Of a stretch of DNA of 11,290 bases, positions 1 through 5,562 are shown one piece after another. Both the position numbers and the translations under genes were made by a program. The first letter of the stretch is position 1. Every line of letters begins with the position of its first letter. A model generated the notes under the pieces. That model had not been told where the DNA came from. It did no database searches and saw only the letters and a list, made by a program, of their open reading frames with translations. This DNA comes from Syntrophales bacterium (GTDB taxonomy: Bacteria > Desulfobacterota > Syntrophia > Syntrophales > UBA2210): positions 1 through 11,290 of the forward strand of contig JAQUQY010000029.1 in assembly GCA_028715865.1 (NCBI GenBank), given 5' to 3'.

Positions 1-777
1 GAGAAGCACAGTCCATTTGTCTTTGTAATGGCCGATATTCTGAAGGAGCAGGCATTCCTGGTCCACGCCTTCGGCACAAGGAACAACAATGGAAAGGATG
101 TAATGAGGGTTCCCGGCAAAGGAGAAGCCGGGGCGGAAGACGCCGGGGAAGACGGAGCACTTGCCGGTTTGTTCCGGATAGAAAGGAGGTCCTTTTATAC
201 AGGGATACAGGTCCACGGCGACCACATCGCCGTGCTGGACGAAAAAGAACCGCCAACAGGGACCGACATCTCGGAAACAAAATGCGACGCCCTCGTTACG
301 AACCGCAGCCGCTGCGCCATAGGTATCAGGACGGCCGATTGCGTCCCCCTACTCCTTGCCGATCCCGTAAACCGCGTTGTCGGGGCGGTTCACGCGGGCT
401 GGAAGGGTACGGCCCTGGGAATCGCGGGGAAGGCGGCGGACCTGTTCGTTGAGAGGTTTTCTTCAGATCCATCAAACATAATAGCCGCCATCGGCCCATC
501 CATAGGTCCCTGCTGCTACGAAGTCGGAGATGACGTCTTCGAGGAAATGTGTTTATGGGCATGGCGCGGCGAAGTCTTCAGCGACAAAAAGCGCAATGGG
601 CGAAGAATGATGAATCTGGGTGAAGCAAGCAGGCGCCAGCTTCTTGATGCAGGCATACCGGAAGGCAATATTGCGGTCCTTCCGCTTTGTACCCTGTGCA
701 GAAACGATCTGTTTTATTCCTGGCGCGGCGAGGGAAACAAAGCGGACCATCAGGTAAGCGGCATCATGCTCGCGTGA
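1..777 (+). CDS. pgeF: Purine nucleoside phosphorylase / multicopper-oxidase-like protein of the YfiH (PgeF) family, 5' end probably cut
   Basis: This family was long annotated as polyphenol oxidase/laccase. Characterised members are cytosolic zinc enzymes that phosphorolyse purine nucleosides (and deaminate adenosine), and E. coli PgeF (YfiH) is also linked to peptidoglycan fidelity. Counting from the ATG at 28 (249 residues), the zinc triad is visible: H63 in QVHGD, C105 in TADCVPLLL and H122 in VHAGWKG. The family's CCYEVG and LCT.C..DLFYSWR segments follow. Residues 24-48 form a Gly/Ala/Glu-rich stretch of low complexity. The frame stays open from 28 back to base 1, and the usual N-terminal hydrophobic run before HAFGTR would extend into those codons, so the true start may lie before the window. 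The gene converges on the methyltransferase that follows, with 28 bases between them and no clear terminator. The family call is secure; the start is not. Confidence 0.9.
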   Translation, partial: EKHSPFVFVMADILKEQAFLVHAFGTRNNNGKDVMRVPGKGEAGAEDAGEDGALAGLFRIERRSFYTGIQVHGDHIAVLDEKEPPTGTDISETKCDALVTNRSRCAIGIRTADCVPLLLADPVNRVVGAVHAGWKGTALGIAGKAADLFVERFSSDPSNIIAAIGPSIGPCCYEVGDDVFEEMCLWAWRGEVFSDKKRNGRRMMNLGEASRRQLLDAGIPEGNIAVLPLCTLCRNDLFYSWRGEGNKADHQVSGIMLA

Positions 778-805
778 TCAATTGGTACGCCGGCACTTCC
801 ATCGG

Positions 806-1537
806 TCAAGCCTTCTTTCTGAATACAAAGTTGTTATAATAATCCTTTCTGTCCCAGAAACGATCGCCTGTCTGTTTCTGGTGAACAGAGGCATCAAATT
901 CCGACAGGGGCCGAAGCTTTCTTCCGCAAACGAACTTTCCATCGTATCCCAGCTCAAAGAGACAGCGAAAAACATCCCACACATCACCGGATTCCAGGTG
1001 TCGATTTTCGCACTCGAAAACCAGAAGCGGAGATTGCTCTCTCAGAATGCGCCGGGCCCCTTCGAACACAGACCCTTCAGCTCCTTCAACATCGATTTTC
1101 AGAACTCTTACATTGGTATCGAGTCTGAAATAATCATCAAGGGTTATAATGGGAACCGGAACCTTTCGACAGGCTTCCCTTTCAGACAGGCCGGACTTGA
1201 GAGAAGCTCCCGGAGAATTACCGGCCTCCCCGGGCACGTAAAGCGTAGCCGCCCCTGTATGGGAACCCACTGCTTTCGCCTCCACGGTCACATTGGAAAG
1301 GCCCAGGCCGCAACAGATGCCGCGCAGGTACAGGGCAAGCTCTTCCTGGGGCTCAAAGGCAACCACGGAGCCATGGCCGCCGGCCCAGCGCGACATCCAG
1401 TAGATAAATTCCCCCTTGTTCGCGCCTATATCACAAACCGTATCACCGGGACGTATGTACCTTCTGATTGACGCAAGTTCGGCAACCTCGTCCCGGTATC
1501 TCGCCCTGAAGGAGCGCCACAGGAAACGCGCTTTCAT
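806..1537 (-). CDS. FkbM-family SAM-dependent methyltransferase
   Basis: This is a 243-residue class I methyltransferase of the FkbM type, a family that O-methylates sugars, polyketides and other small molecules. The substrate cannot be read from the sequence. Motif I is VCDIGANKGEF (about residues 34-44), followed by the acidic ribose-binding segment VAFEP (59-63) and the family signature LKIDVEGAE (146-154) with the downstream LLVFEC strand. I chose the ATG at 1537 because AAGGAAAGGA lies directly before it. A TTG at 1576 would add 13 residues but lacks that support. The gene stands alone on the minus strand between pgeF and rho, with no glycosyltransferase or sugar gene nearby, so context gives no clue to its role. 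It is probably cytoplasmic: no signal peptide or membrane segment is seen. No convincing promoter was found upstream. Confidence 0.85.
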   Translation of the reverse strand: MKARFLWRSFRARYRDEVAELASIRRYIRPGDTVCDIGANKGEFIYWMSRWAGGHGSVVAFEPQEELALYLRGICCGLGLSNVTVEAKAVGSHTGAATLYVPGEAGNSPGASLKSGLSEREACRKVPVPIITLDDYFRLDTNVRVLKIDVEGAEGSVFEGARRILREQSPLLVFECENRHLESGDVWDVFRCLFELGYDGKFVCGRKLRPLSEFDASVHQKQTGDRFWDRKDYYNNFVFRKKA

Positions 1538-1625
1538 TCCTTTCCTTTCCTTAAATATCTTCCCTGGTCGCGTCAACCTGGTTGATAAACAACTTTTTCA
1601 CACACGAACCAGATCATGCTATAAC

Positions 1626-1676
1626 ACCGAACCGCCGATCATGGATCCGGGCGGGCAATGACTACCCGGTCGGTTC
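1626..1676. repeat. Imperfect inverted repeat upstream of the methyltransferase
   Basis: GAACCG at 1629-1634 pairs with CGGTTC at 1671-1676. The adjacent CCG (1635-1637) can pair with CGG (1667-1669) across a single bulged T. An alternative inner pairing is CCGGG (1647-1651) with CCCGG (1665-1669). It could act in the methyltransferase leader, where it is read from the minus strand, or be a remnant of a mobile repeat. No uridine run follows closely enough to call it a terminator. Confidence 0.4.
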
Positions 1677-1764
1677 ATTTAAGGATTTTTGACGGAATTA
1701 GCAACCGTTATATTGTTTGAGCCATATTTTAGCAAGACCTGATCAATTATGTCCCCTTTTGACT

Positions 1765-2132
1765 TTACACCGTCGATTTTATCTTGACATGAACCATATA
1801 ATTATATAAAGTTCCGCCATCAAAGAGGACCTGTACTCTACATCCTTTCTTTCTAAGTACTTCCAAAGCTCCATAACAGTTGCGGAAAAACCAGAGGGTA
1901 TGTGTCGAAAGCTGTGTTGAATTTCAAAGGAATTTTCAGCATTTCATAATATGGCGACGCGAGGATTTAAACGGAGCTGTTGCCCTTCCAACATCTCTGA
2001 AAACCTCATCGATAAGATTATTTGCCACAGGAGTTTTTTCGAGTGTAATGCCCTCATAAATTCCGGCTTATCAAGTGATCTCTGAAAAAATATATAAGGT
2101 TTTCCCGTCATGGTCATCCAATATCGCCGCAA
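1765..2132 (-). pseudogene. Possible decayed coding remnant, unrecognised
   Basis: Read on the minus strand, this stretch shows protein-like sequence broken across frames. From a TTG at 2132, 62 codons begin RRYWMTMTGKPYIFF and stop with TGA at 1944. The next frame gives a run containing SPYYEMLKIPLKFNTAFDTY. After a further shift, a third frame gives LEVLRKKGCRVQVLFDGG and ends at TAA (1765-1767). The composition looks like real protein, but no single frame covers it, no ribosome binding site was seen and I do not recognise a family. It may be an old gene with frameshifts or simply chance open frames in AT-rich DNA. Confidence 0.3.
1784..1810 (+). promoter_or_regulatory. Candidate sigma-70 promoter-like sequence pointing towards rho
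   Basis: A perfect TTGACA (1784-1789) is followed after 15 bases by TATAAA (1805-1810). The spacing is shorter than the usual 16-18, and the site is about 570 bases upstream of rho. It also lies inside the possible decayed gene. If used, it would give rho a very long leader, which is known for some bacterial rho genes. It may equally be coincidental. Confidence 0.25.
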
Positions 2133-2286
2133 ATCATATTTATGTTTTGTGCGGTTGCGGAGAAGAAAAGCTGTTAACGACTTGACGGAAAGCCTCCCGG
2201 ATAAAGGCAGCTCCTGAGAGAATCACACGCAACTACTTGATTTATTAAAATGTAACTCCGGATATTTAAATTCCATAAACGACTTG

Positions 2287-2320
2287 TCACCCACAGGGAC
2301 CGCCTGAGGACGGGTGAGCC
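2287..2320 (+). promoter_or_regulatory. Hairpin in the rho leader, sequence shared with the prfA leader
   Basis: TCACCC (2287-2292) is a perfect inverted repeat of GGGTGA (2312-2317), and CCTTTTT follows at 2319-2325. The segment between can form a second, competing hairpin, CCGCC-TGA-GGACGG with one bulged A. The block GACCGCC..A-GGACGG..TGAGCC recurs just before prfA (4199-4220). A stem followed by a short T run in the leader of the gene for the termination factor could serve attenuation, but the stem is short and the role is inferred. I do not recognise a known riboswitch class. Confidence 0.4.
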
Positions 2321-2376
2321 TTTTTATACCAGCGATTCAAAACTTACCGGCATTTTATTATTTAGAGGGAAAGAAC

Positions 2377-3624
2377 ATGAACATCACCGAATTAAAAAAA
2401 CAATCAATAGGAGAGTTGAACCATCTGGCAAAGGAATTGAATGTTCCCGATGCCAGCAGCCTGAGGCGCCAGGACCTGATCTTCGCCATCCTTCAATACC
2501 AGTCGGAAAAAAACGGTTTCATAGCCGGCGAAGGAGTCCTGGAAACTCTGCCTGACGGCTTCGGTTTTCTTCGTTCCGTCGATTACAATTACCTGCCCGG
2601 TCCCGATGATATTTATATTTCGCCGTCACAGATAAGGAGGTTCGGACTCAGGACTGGTGACACAATATCCGGCGAGATCCGGCCACCCAAGGAAGGAGAG
2701 AAATATTTCGCCCTCCTGAAGGTGGGCATGGTCAACTTTGAAAGTCCCGACGCGGCAAGGGACAAAATTCTGTTTGACAATCTCACCCCTCTATACCCGG
2801 AAGAAAAATTCGACCTGGAATCTGATCCGGAAAATTACTCAACCAGAATCATGGACATATTCACCCCAATCGGAAAGGGACAGCGCGGGCTCATCGTTTC
2901 ACCGCCCAGGGCCGGCAAGACGGTTCTTCTGCAGGATATAGCCAACAGCATCACGGCAAACCACAAGGAAGTTGTCCTGATGGTTCTGCTCATTGACGAA
3001 AGGCCTGAAGAAGTGACCGACATGGAGCGAAGCGTGAAGGGCGAGGTGGTGTCATCCACCTTTGATGAAACGCCTGTTCGCCATGTTCAGGTGGCCGAGA
3101 TGGTAATAGAAAAAGCCAAACGCCTGGTGGAACATAACAAGGATGTGGTTGTTCTCCTCGACAGTATTACCCGCCTGGCCCGTGCCTACAATACGGTGGT
3201 CCCTCCCAGCGGAAAGATTCTTTCAGGAGGCGTCGACTCTAACGCGCTTCACAAACCGAAAAGGTTCTTCGGCGCCGCCCGCAACATCGAAGGCGGCGGC
3301 AGCCTCACAATTATATCAACGGCCCTTATAGATACGGGAAGCCGGATGGATGAAGTCATCTTCGAAGAATTCAAGGGAACAGGCAACATGGAGCTTCACC
3401 TGGACAGAAGAATCGCCGACAGGAGGGTTTTCCCAGCCTTCGACCTTATAAGATCAGGCACGCGCAAGGAGGAAATGCTCATCCCCAAGGAAAACCTGAA
3501 CCGCGTGTGGATTCTGCGGCGGCTCCTGCAGGAAATGAATCCCGTTGACGCCATGGAGTTCATTATCGACAAAATCAGAAGAACCGACACCAACCAGGAT
3601 TTCTTTCTCTCCATGAACCAGTGA
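2377..3624 (+). CDS. rho: Transcription termination factor Rho
   Basis: Rho is the hexameric RNA-dependent ATPase/translocase that releases untranslated transcripts from RNA polymerase. The 415-residue length is close to E. coli Rho (419). Domain order: N-terminal helical Rho_N module (1-45), cold-shock-like RNA-binding domain with DGFGFLR (60-66) and the family signature LPGPDDIYISPSQIRRFG (73-90), then the RecA-like motor. The motor has Walker A PPRAGKT (176-182, K181), the DERPEEV segment (208-214), Walker B VVVLLDSITR (257-266) and the Q-loop SGGVDSNALHKPKRFFGAARN region (283-303). All key residues appear intact. The ATG at 2377 fits the family N-terminus and has GAGGGAAAG upstream. A GTG at 2314 would add 21 unconserved residues. 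The stop codon is followed almost immediately by MITE-like copy A. It heads the rho-rpmE-prfA-prmC-murA-hisD series. Confidence 0.98.
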   Translation: MNITELKKQSIGELNHLAKELNVPDASSLRRQDLIFAILQYQSEKNGFIAGEGVLETLPDGFGFLRSVDYNYLPGPDDIYISPSQIRRFGLRTGDTISGEIRPPKEGEKYFALLKVGMVNFESPDAARDKILFDNLTPLYPEEKFDLESDPENYSTRIMDIFTPIGKGQRGLIVSPPRAGKTVLLQDIANSITANHKEVVLMVLLIDERPEEVTDMERSVKGEVVSSTFDETPVRHVQVAEMVIEKAKRLVEHNKDVVVLLDSITRLARAYNTVVPPSGKILSGGVDSNALHKPKRFFGAARNIEGGGSLTIISTALIDTGSRMDEVIFEEFKGTGNMELHLDRRIADRRVFPAFDLIRSGTRKEEMLIPKENLNRVWILRRLLQEMNPVDAMEFIIDKIRRTDTNQDFFLSMNQ

Positions 3625-3627
3625 AAT

Positions 3628-3811
3628 CCTGATTTCCCGAGATTATGCAACCATGAACGACCCAAGTAGATATAATATGAGGAATATTAAAAAGCTTACG
3701 CACCCAAAACATTGCTGAAATTATAACCATGCATTGTGATCCCAACCTTGCAATCATCTATCAATACAGATACTTGTGGACATTCTGGTTACAAAGTAGC
3801 GGTAAATCAGG
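3628..3811. mobile_element. MITE-like element, copy A (184 bp, diverged)
   Basis: The ends form terminal inverted repeats: CCTGATTTCCCG (3628-3639) against CGGTAAATCAGG (3800-3811), 11 of 12 matched. Weaker subterminal symmetry continues inward for about 30 bases (GCAACCATGAA on the left; TTCTGGTTAC on the right). It shares its ends and an inner block (3750-3784, 31 of 35 identical to 5469-5503) with copy B between prfA and prmC. It carries no transposase and has several stops in every useful frame, so it is non-autonomous. The flanks GTGAAAT and GTAAGAC do not form a clear target duplication, consistent with an older, decayed copy. It starts 3 bases after the rho stop codon. Confidence 0.75.
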
Positions 3812-3827
3812 GTAAGACACAATCCCC

Positions 3828-3870
3828 TTGCATTTTTCTGAAAAATGCCATAGAAATGCGCGTTTAGAAT
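3828..3870 (+). promoter_or_regulatory. Candidate rpmE promoter with overlapping hairpin
   Basis: TTGCAT (3828-3833) lies 17 bases before TAGAAA (3851-3856); a second -10-like TAGAAT lies at 3865-3870. The region also has a perfect 8-bp palindromic stem, GCATTTTT (3830-3837) and AAAAATGC (3841-3848), with a CTG loop. The stem overlaps the -35 box and most of the spacer, so it could be an operator or a leader structure. L31 genes are often controlled by zinc, but this sequence does not match a Zur box that I can recognise. Both boxes are weak matches. Confidence 0.3.
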
Positions 3871-3890
3871 AAACAAAGGAAGAAGGGAAC

Positions 3891-4103
3891 ATGAAAAAAG
3901 ATATTCACCCTCTCTACGAGAAATCGACGGTATCCTGCGTATGCGGCAACGTGTTTGAGACGCGGTCGACGAAGCCCGACATCAAGGTTGAAATCTGCTC
4001 CAGTTGTCACCCTTTCATGACGGGAAAGCAGAAAATCATTGATACCGCAGGAAGAGTTGAAAAATTCAAGAGAAAGTACGCCGGCGTCAACGAGGGAAAG
4101 TAA
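3891..4103 (+). CDS. rpmE: 50S ribosomal protein L31, zinc-binding type
   Basis: This 70-residue protein is the usual length for L31, which bridges the two ribosomal subunits near the central protuberance. The zinc-binding cysteines of the C+ form are present: C16 and C18 in SCVCGN, and C36 and C39 in CSSCHPFMTGKQK, the family hallmark. The ATG at 3891 has AAGGAAGAAGGGA just upstream, a strong ribosome binding site. The gene lies between rho and prfA, as in many proteobacteria. Because this form needs zinc, bacteria that also keep a cysteine-free paralogue can swap it under zinc limitation; no such paralogue is in this window. It is separated from rho by MITE-like copy A and a candidate promoter, so it may be transcribed independently of rho. 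Confidence 0.97.
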   Translation: MKKDIHPLYEKSTVSCVCGNVFETRSTKPDIKVEICSSCHPFMTGKQKIIDTAGRVEKFKRKYAGVNEGK

Positions 4104-4198
4104 TTTTAAATATTTTAAAAAAACCCCGGCTTTCACAGCGGCATACCTCCAACCCCACGCGTTCGAGCGCTACCACTTTCGCCGGTGTTAACTCCAGG

Positions 4199-4220
4199 CG
4201 ACCGCCGAAGGACGGTGAGC
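4199..4220 (+). promoter_or_regulatory. Hairpin in the prfA leader overlapping the ribosome binding region
   Basis: GACCGCCGAAGGACGGTGAGCC ends 7 bases before the prfA ATG. ACCGCC can pair with GGACGGT (one bulged A, GAA loop), and an upstream GGC can pair with GCC to enclose it or with the inner GCC as an alternative. GGTGA, the best Shine-Dalgarno-like string, falls in the 3' arm, so folding would limit access to it. Nearly the same sequence occurs in the rho leader at 2298-2320. Function is inferred. Confidence 0.4.
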
Positions 4221-4227
4221 CCGTTAT

Positions 4228-5292
4228 ATGCTCTCTAAACTGAAAGACATTGAAAATCGGTATGAAGAGCTGGAGCATCTCCTGAGCGACGCGGCGGCGG
4301 TAAAAAAATTCGGCGACTACCAGAAGTACGCCAAGGAACATGCTGACCTTAGCCCGCTTATCGAAACCTTTCGACTTTACGAAAAAACAAGACGCCAGAT
4401 AGAAGAAAACAGGTTGCTGCTGAAGGACGGCGACAGCGAGTTGCGTGAACTTGCAGGCACTGAAATCGATGAACTTGAAAACTTGCTTACTTCCCTCGAA
4501 GAGCGCCTGAAGATACTCCTGATCCCCCGCGATCCCAACGACAACAGAAACGTATTTCTGGAAATTCGAGCCGGAACCGGCGGCGAAGAGGCGGCCCTCT
4601 TCGTGGCGGATCTTTACCGAATGTATGCCATATACGCGGAGCGGTCAGGCTGGAAGGTCGATGTGGTCAGCACCGGCCCCTCGAGTGGAATTGGTGGATT
4701 CAAGGAGGTAATAATGCTGATCGAAGGAACCGACGCCTTCCGGCGCCTGAAGTACGAGAGCGGCGTACACCGCGTTCAGCGTGTTCCCGTTACTGAAGCT
4801 CAGGGAAGAATTCACACCTCCGCCGTAACCGTGGCGGTTCTGCCGGAAGCGGAAGAAATTGAAGTCAACATAGACCCCGGTGAACTGAGAATAGATGTGT
4901 ACAGATCCACGGGCCATGGGGGGCAAAGCGTAAATACCACCGATTCCGCTGTAAGGATAACCCATCTTCCCACGGGGCTCGTCGTAACCTGTCAGGATGA
5001 AAAGTCACAGCACAAAAACAGGGCGAAGGCCCTTAAAGTGCTAAGGGCGAGGCTATTGGACCGCATGGAAGAGGAACAGGCCGCGACGATATCGGAAAGC
5101 AGAAAACTTCAGGTAGGAAGCGGCGACCGCAGCCAGAGAGTGCGAACCTACAATTTCCCCCAGGGACGGGTGACGGATCACCGCATCGGTCTGACGCTTT
5201 ACAACCTTGACGAAATTCTAGACGGCGATATCGATACCATTGTCGATTCACTCATGACCCACTATCAGTCCGAAGCGCTTAAGTCGGAATAA
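4228..5292 (+). CDS. prfA: Peptide chain release factor 1 (RF1)
   Basis: RF1 reads UAA and UAG in the ribosomal A site and triggers peptide release. The 354-residue length is typical. The coiled N-terminal domain (about 1-100) is followed by the IRAGTGGEEAALF segment (113-125). The stop-codon recognition tripeptide is PVT (187-189) in RVPVTEAQGRIHTSAVTVAV, the RF1-type PxT motif rather than the SPF of RF2. The catalytic GGQ is at 231-233 in STGHGGQSVNTTDSAVR; its glutamine is the residue methylated by PrmC, whose gene follows. The ATG at 4228 matches the family N-terminus. The ribosome binding site is weak (GGTGA) and lies in a potential hairpin. 238 bases, including a MITE-like insertion, now separate prfA from prmC, genes that usually lie close together. 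Confidence 0.98.
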   Translation: MLSKLKDIENRYEELEHLLSDAAAVKKFGDYQKYAKEHADLSPLIETFRLYEKTRRQIEENRLLLKDGDSELRELAGTEIDELENLLTSLEERLKILLIPRDPNDNRNVFLEIRAGTGGEEAALFVADLYRMYAIYAERSGWKVDVVSTGPSSGIGGFKEVIMLIEGTDAFRRLKYESGVHRVQRVPVTEAQGRIHTSAVTVAVLPEAEEIEVNIDPGELRIDVYRSTGHGGQSVNTTDSAVRITHLPTGLVVTCQDEKSQHKNRAKALKVLRARLLDRMEEEQAATISESRKLQVGSGDRSQRVRTYNFPQGRVTDHRIGLTLYNLDEILDGDIDTIVDSLMTHYQSEALKSE

Positions 5293-5341
5293 ACCTCCTT
5301 CAAGCCCGGCGTGAAAACCGCCGGACATTCCAATCAAGGCC

Positions 5342-5346
5342 GGGAG
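5342..5346 (+). promoter_or_regulatory. Ancestral prmC ribosome binding site, displaced by the insertion
   Basis: GGGAG sits 6 bases before the ATGAAT at 5353-5358, a better-spaced site than anything now in front of prmC. Removing the element with one copy of the duplication joins this site directly to the prmC coding sequence (ATG AAT GTG AAA CGG). I infer it was the original prmC ribosome binding site and that it now serves the reading frame starting at 5353. Confidence 0.65.
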
Positions 5347-5352
5347 CACCCG

Positions 5353-5562
5353 ATGAATCCTGATTTCCCTGGACTTTACAACTATGAACAACCTGGCCGG
5401 CTAAAATATAAGGAACATGAAAAAGCATATGGCTATAATTATAAGTACGCATTGCGGCCTCAAATCAGGCAATCATCCATGAATACAGATATTTGTGGGC
5501 ATTATAGTTGCGAAACAGCGGGAAATCAGGATGAATGTGAAACGGGTACTCCAGGAGGCTGA
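5353..5562 (+). CDS. 69-codon reading frame created by the element, overlapping the prmC start
   Basis: Starting at the left ATGAAT duplication, with GGGAG 6 bases upstream, the frame stays open through the whole of MITE-like copy B (peptide begins MNPDFPGLYNYEQP). It crosses the prmC start codon in another frame and stops at TGA 5560-5562, 32 bases into prmC. It is Tyr-rich and Lys-rich with three cysteines near the end (CGHYSCETA) and matches no family I know. Copy A has clear nucleotide similarity but several in-frame stops, which argues against a conserved protein. If translated, its ribosomes would terminate just inside prmC and could either block or re-initiate at it. The frame itself is certain; that it is a functional protein is not. 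Confidence 0.3.
   Translation: MNPDFPGLYNYEQPGRLKYKEHEKAYGYNYKYALRPQIRQSSMNTDICGHYSCETAGNQDECETGTPGG
5359..5530. mobile_element. MITE-like element, copy B (172 bp), inserted at the prmC start codon
   Basis: The ends are inverted repeats: CCTGATTTCCC (5359-5369) against GGGAAATCAGG (5520-5530), a perfect 11-bp match. Further symmetry lies inward (CAACTATGAA on the left, ATTATAGTTG on the right), giving imperfect termini of about 30 bp. A perfect direct repeat ATGAAT flanks it (5353-5358 and 5531-5536), as expected for a 6-bp target-site duplication. It encodes no transposase. It is related to copy A after rho by its ends and by an inner block (5469-5503). The helper transposase is not in this window, and I cannot assign the IS family from the termini alone. 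Confidence 0.85.

Larger units (their letters stand above)
1538..2376. other. 839-base intergenic region between the methyltransferase and rho
   Basis: This gap separates two divergently transcribed genes. It holds an inverted repeat (1626-1676), a minus-strand stretch that resembles broken coding sequence (1765-2132), a promoter-like sequence (1784-1810) and the rho leader with a hairpin (2287-2320). The base composition is more AT-rich than that of the flanking genes. I see no intact gene, RNA gene or insertion sequence in it. The plus-strand GTG at 2314 that would extend rho is not used in my reading. Confidence 0.7.

Noticed and set aside
782..1471. 229-codon plus-strand frame opposite the methyltransferase
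   Set aside because: The minus strand shows complete FkbM motifs, and the plus-strand translation resembles no protein family.
2182..2205. TTGACG as a rho promoter -35 box
   Set aside because: The nearest -10-like sequence (GATAAA) is only 12 bases away, too short for sigma-70 spacing. TTGATT at 2237 with GATATT 18 bases on was also judged too weak.
2314..2376. Upstream GTG start extending rho by 21 residues
   Set aside because: The extension is not like any Rho N-terminus, lies within the leader hairpin, and the ATG at 2377 has a good ribosome binding site and the conserved MNITELKK start.
3621..3818. GTGAAAT and GTAAGAC as a target duplication around copy A
   Set aside because: Only 4 of 7 positions match (all differences are transitions). 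It may be a decayed duplication but is too weak to claim.
5306..5324. CCGGC...GCCGG hairpin after prfA as a terminator
   Set aside because: The stem is 5 bp with a 9-base loop and no T run follows.
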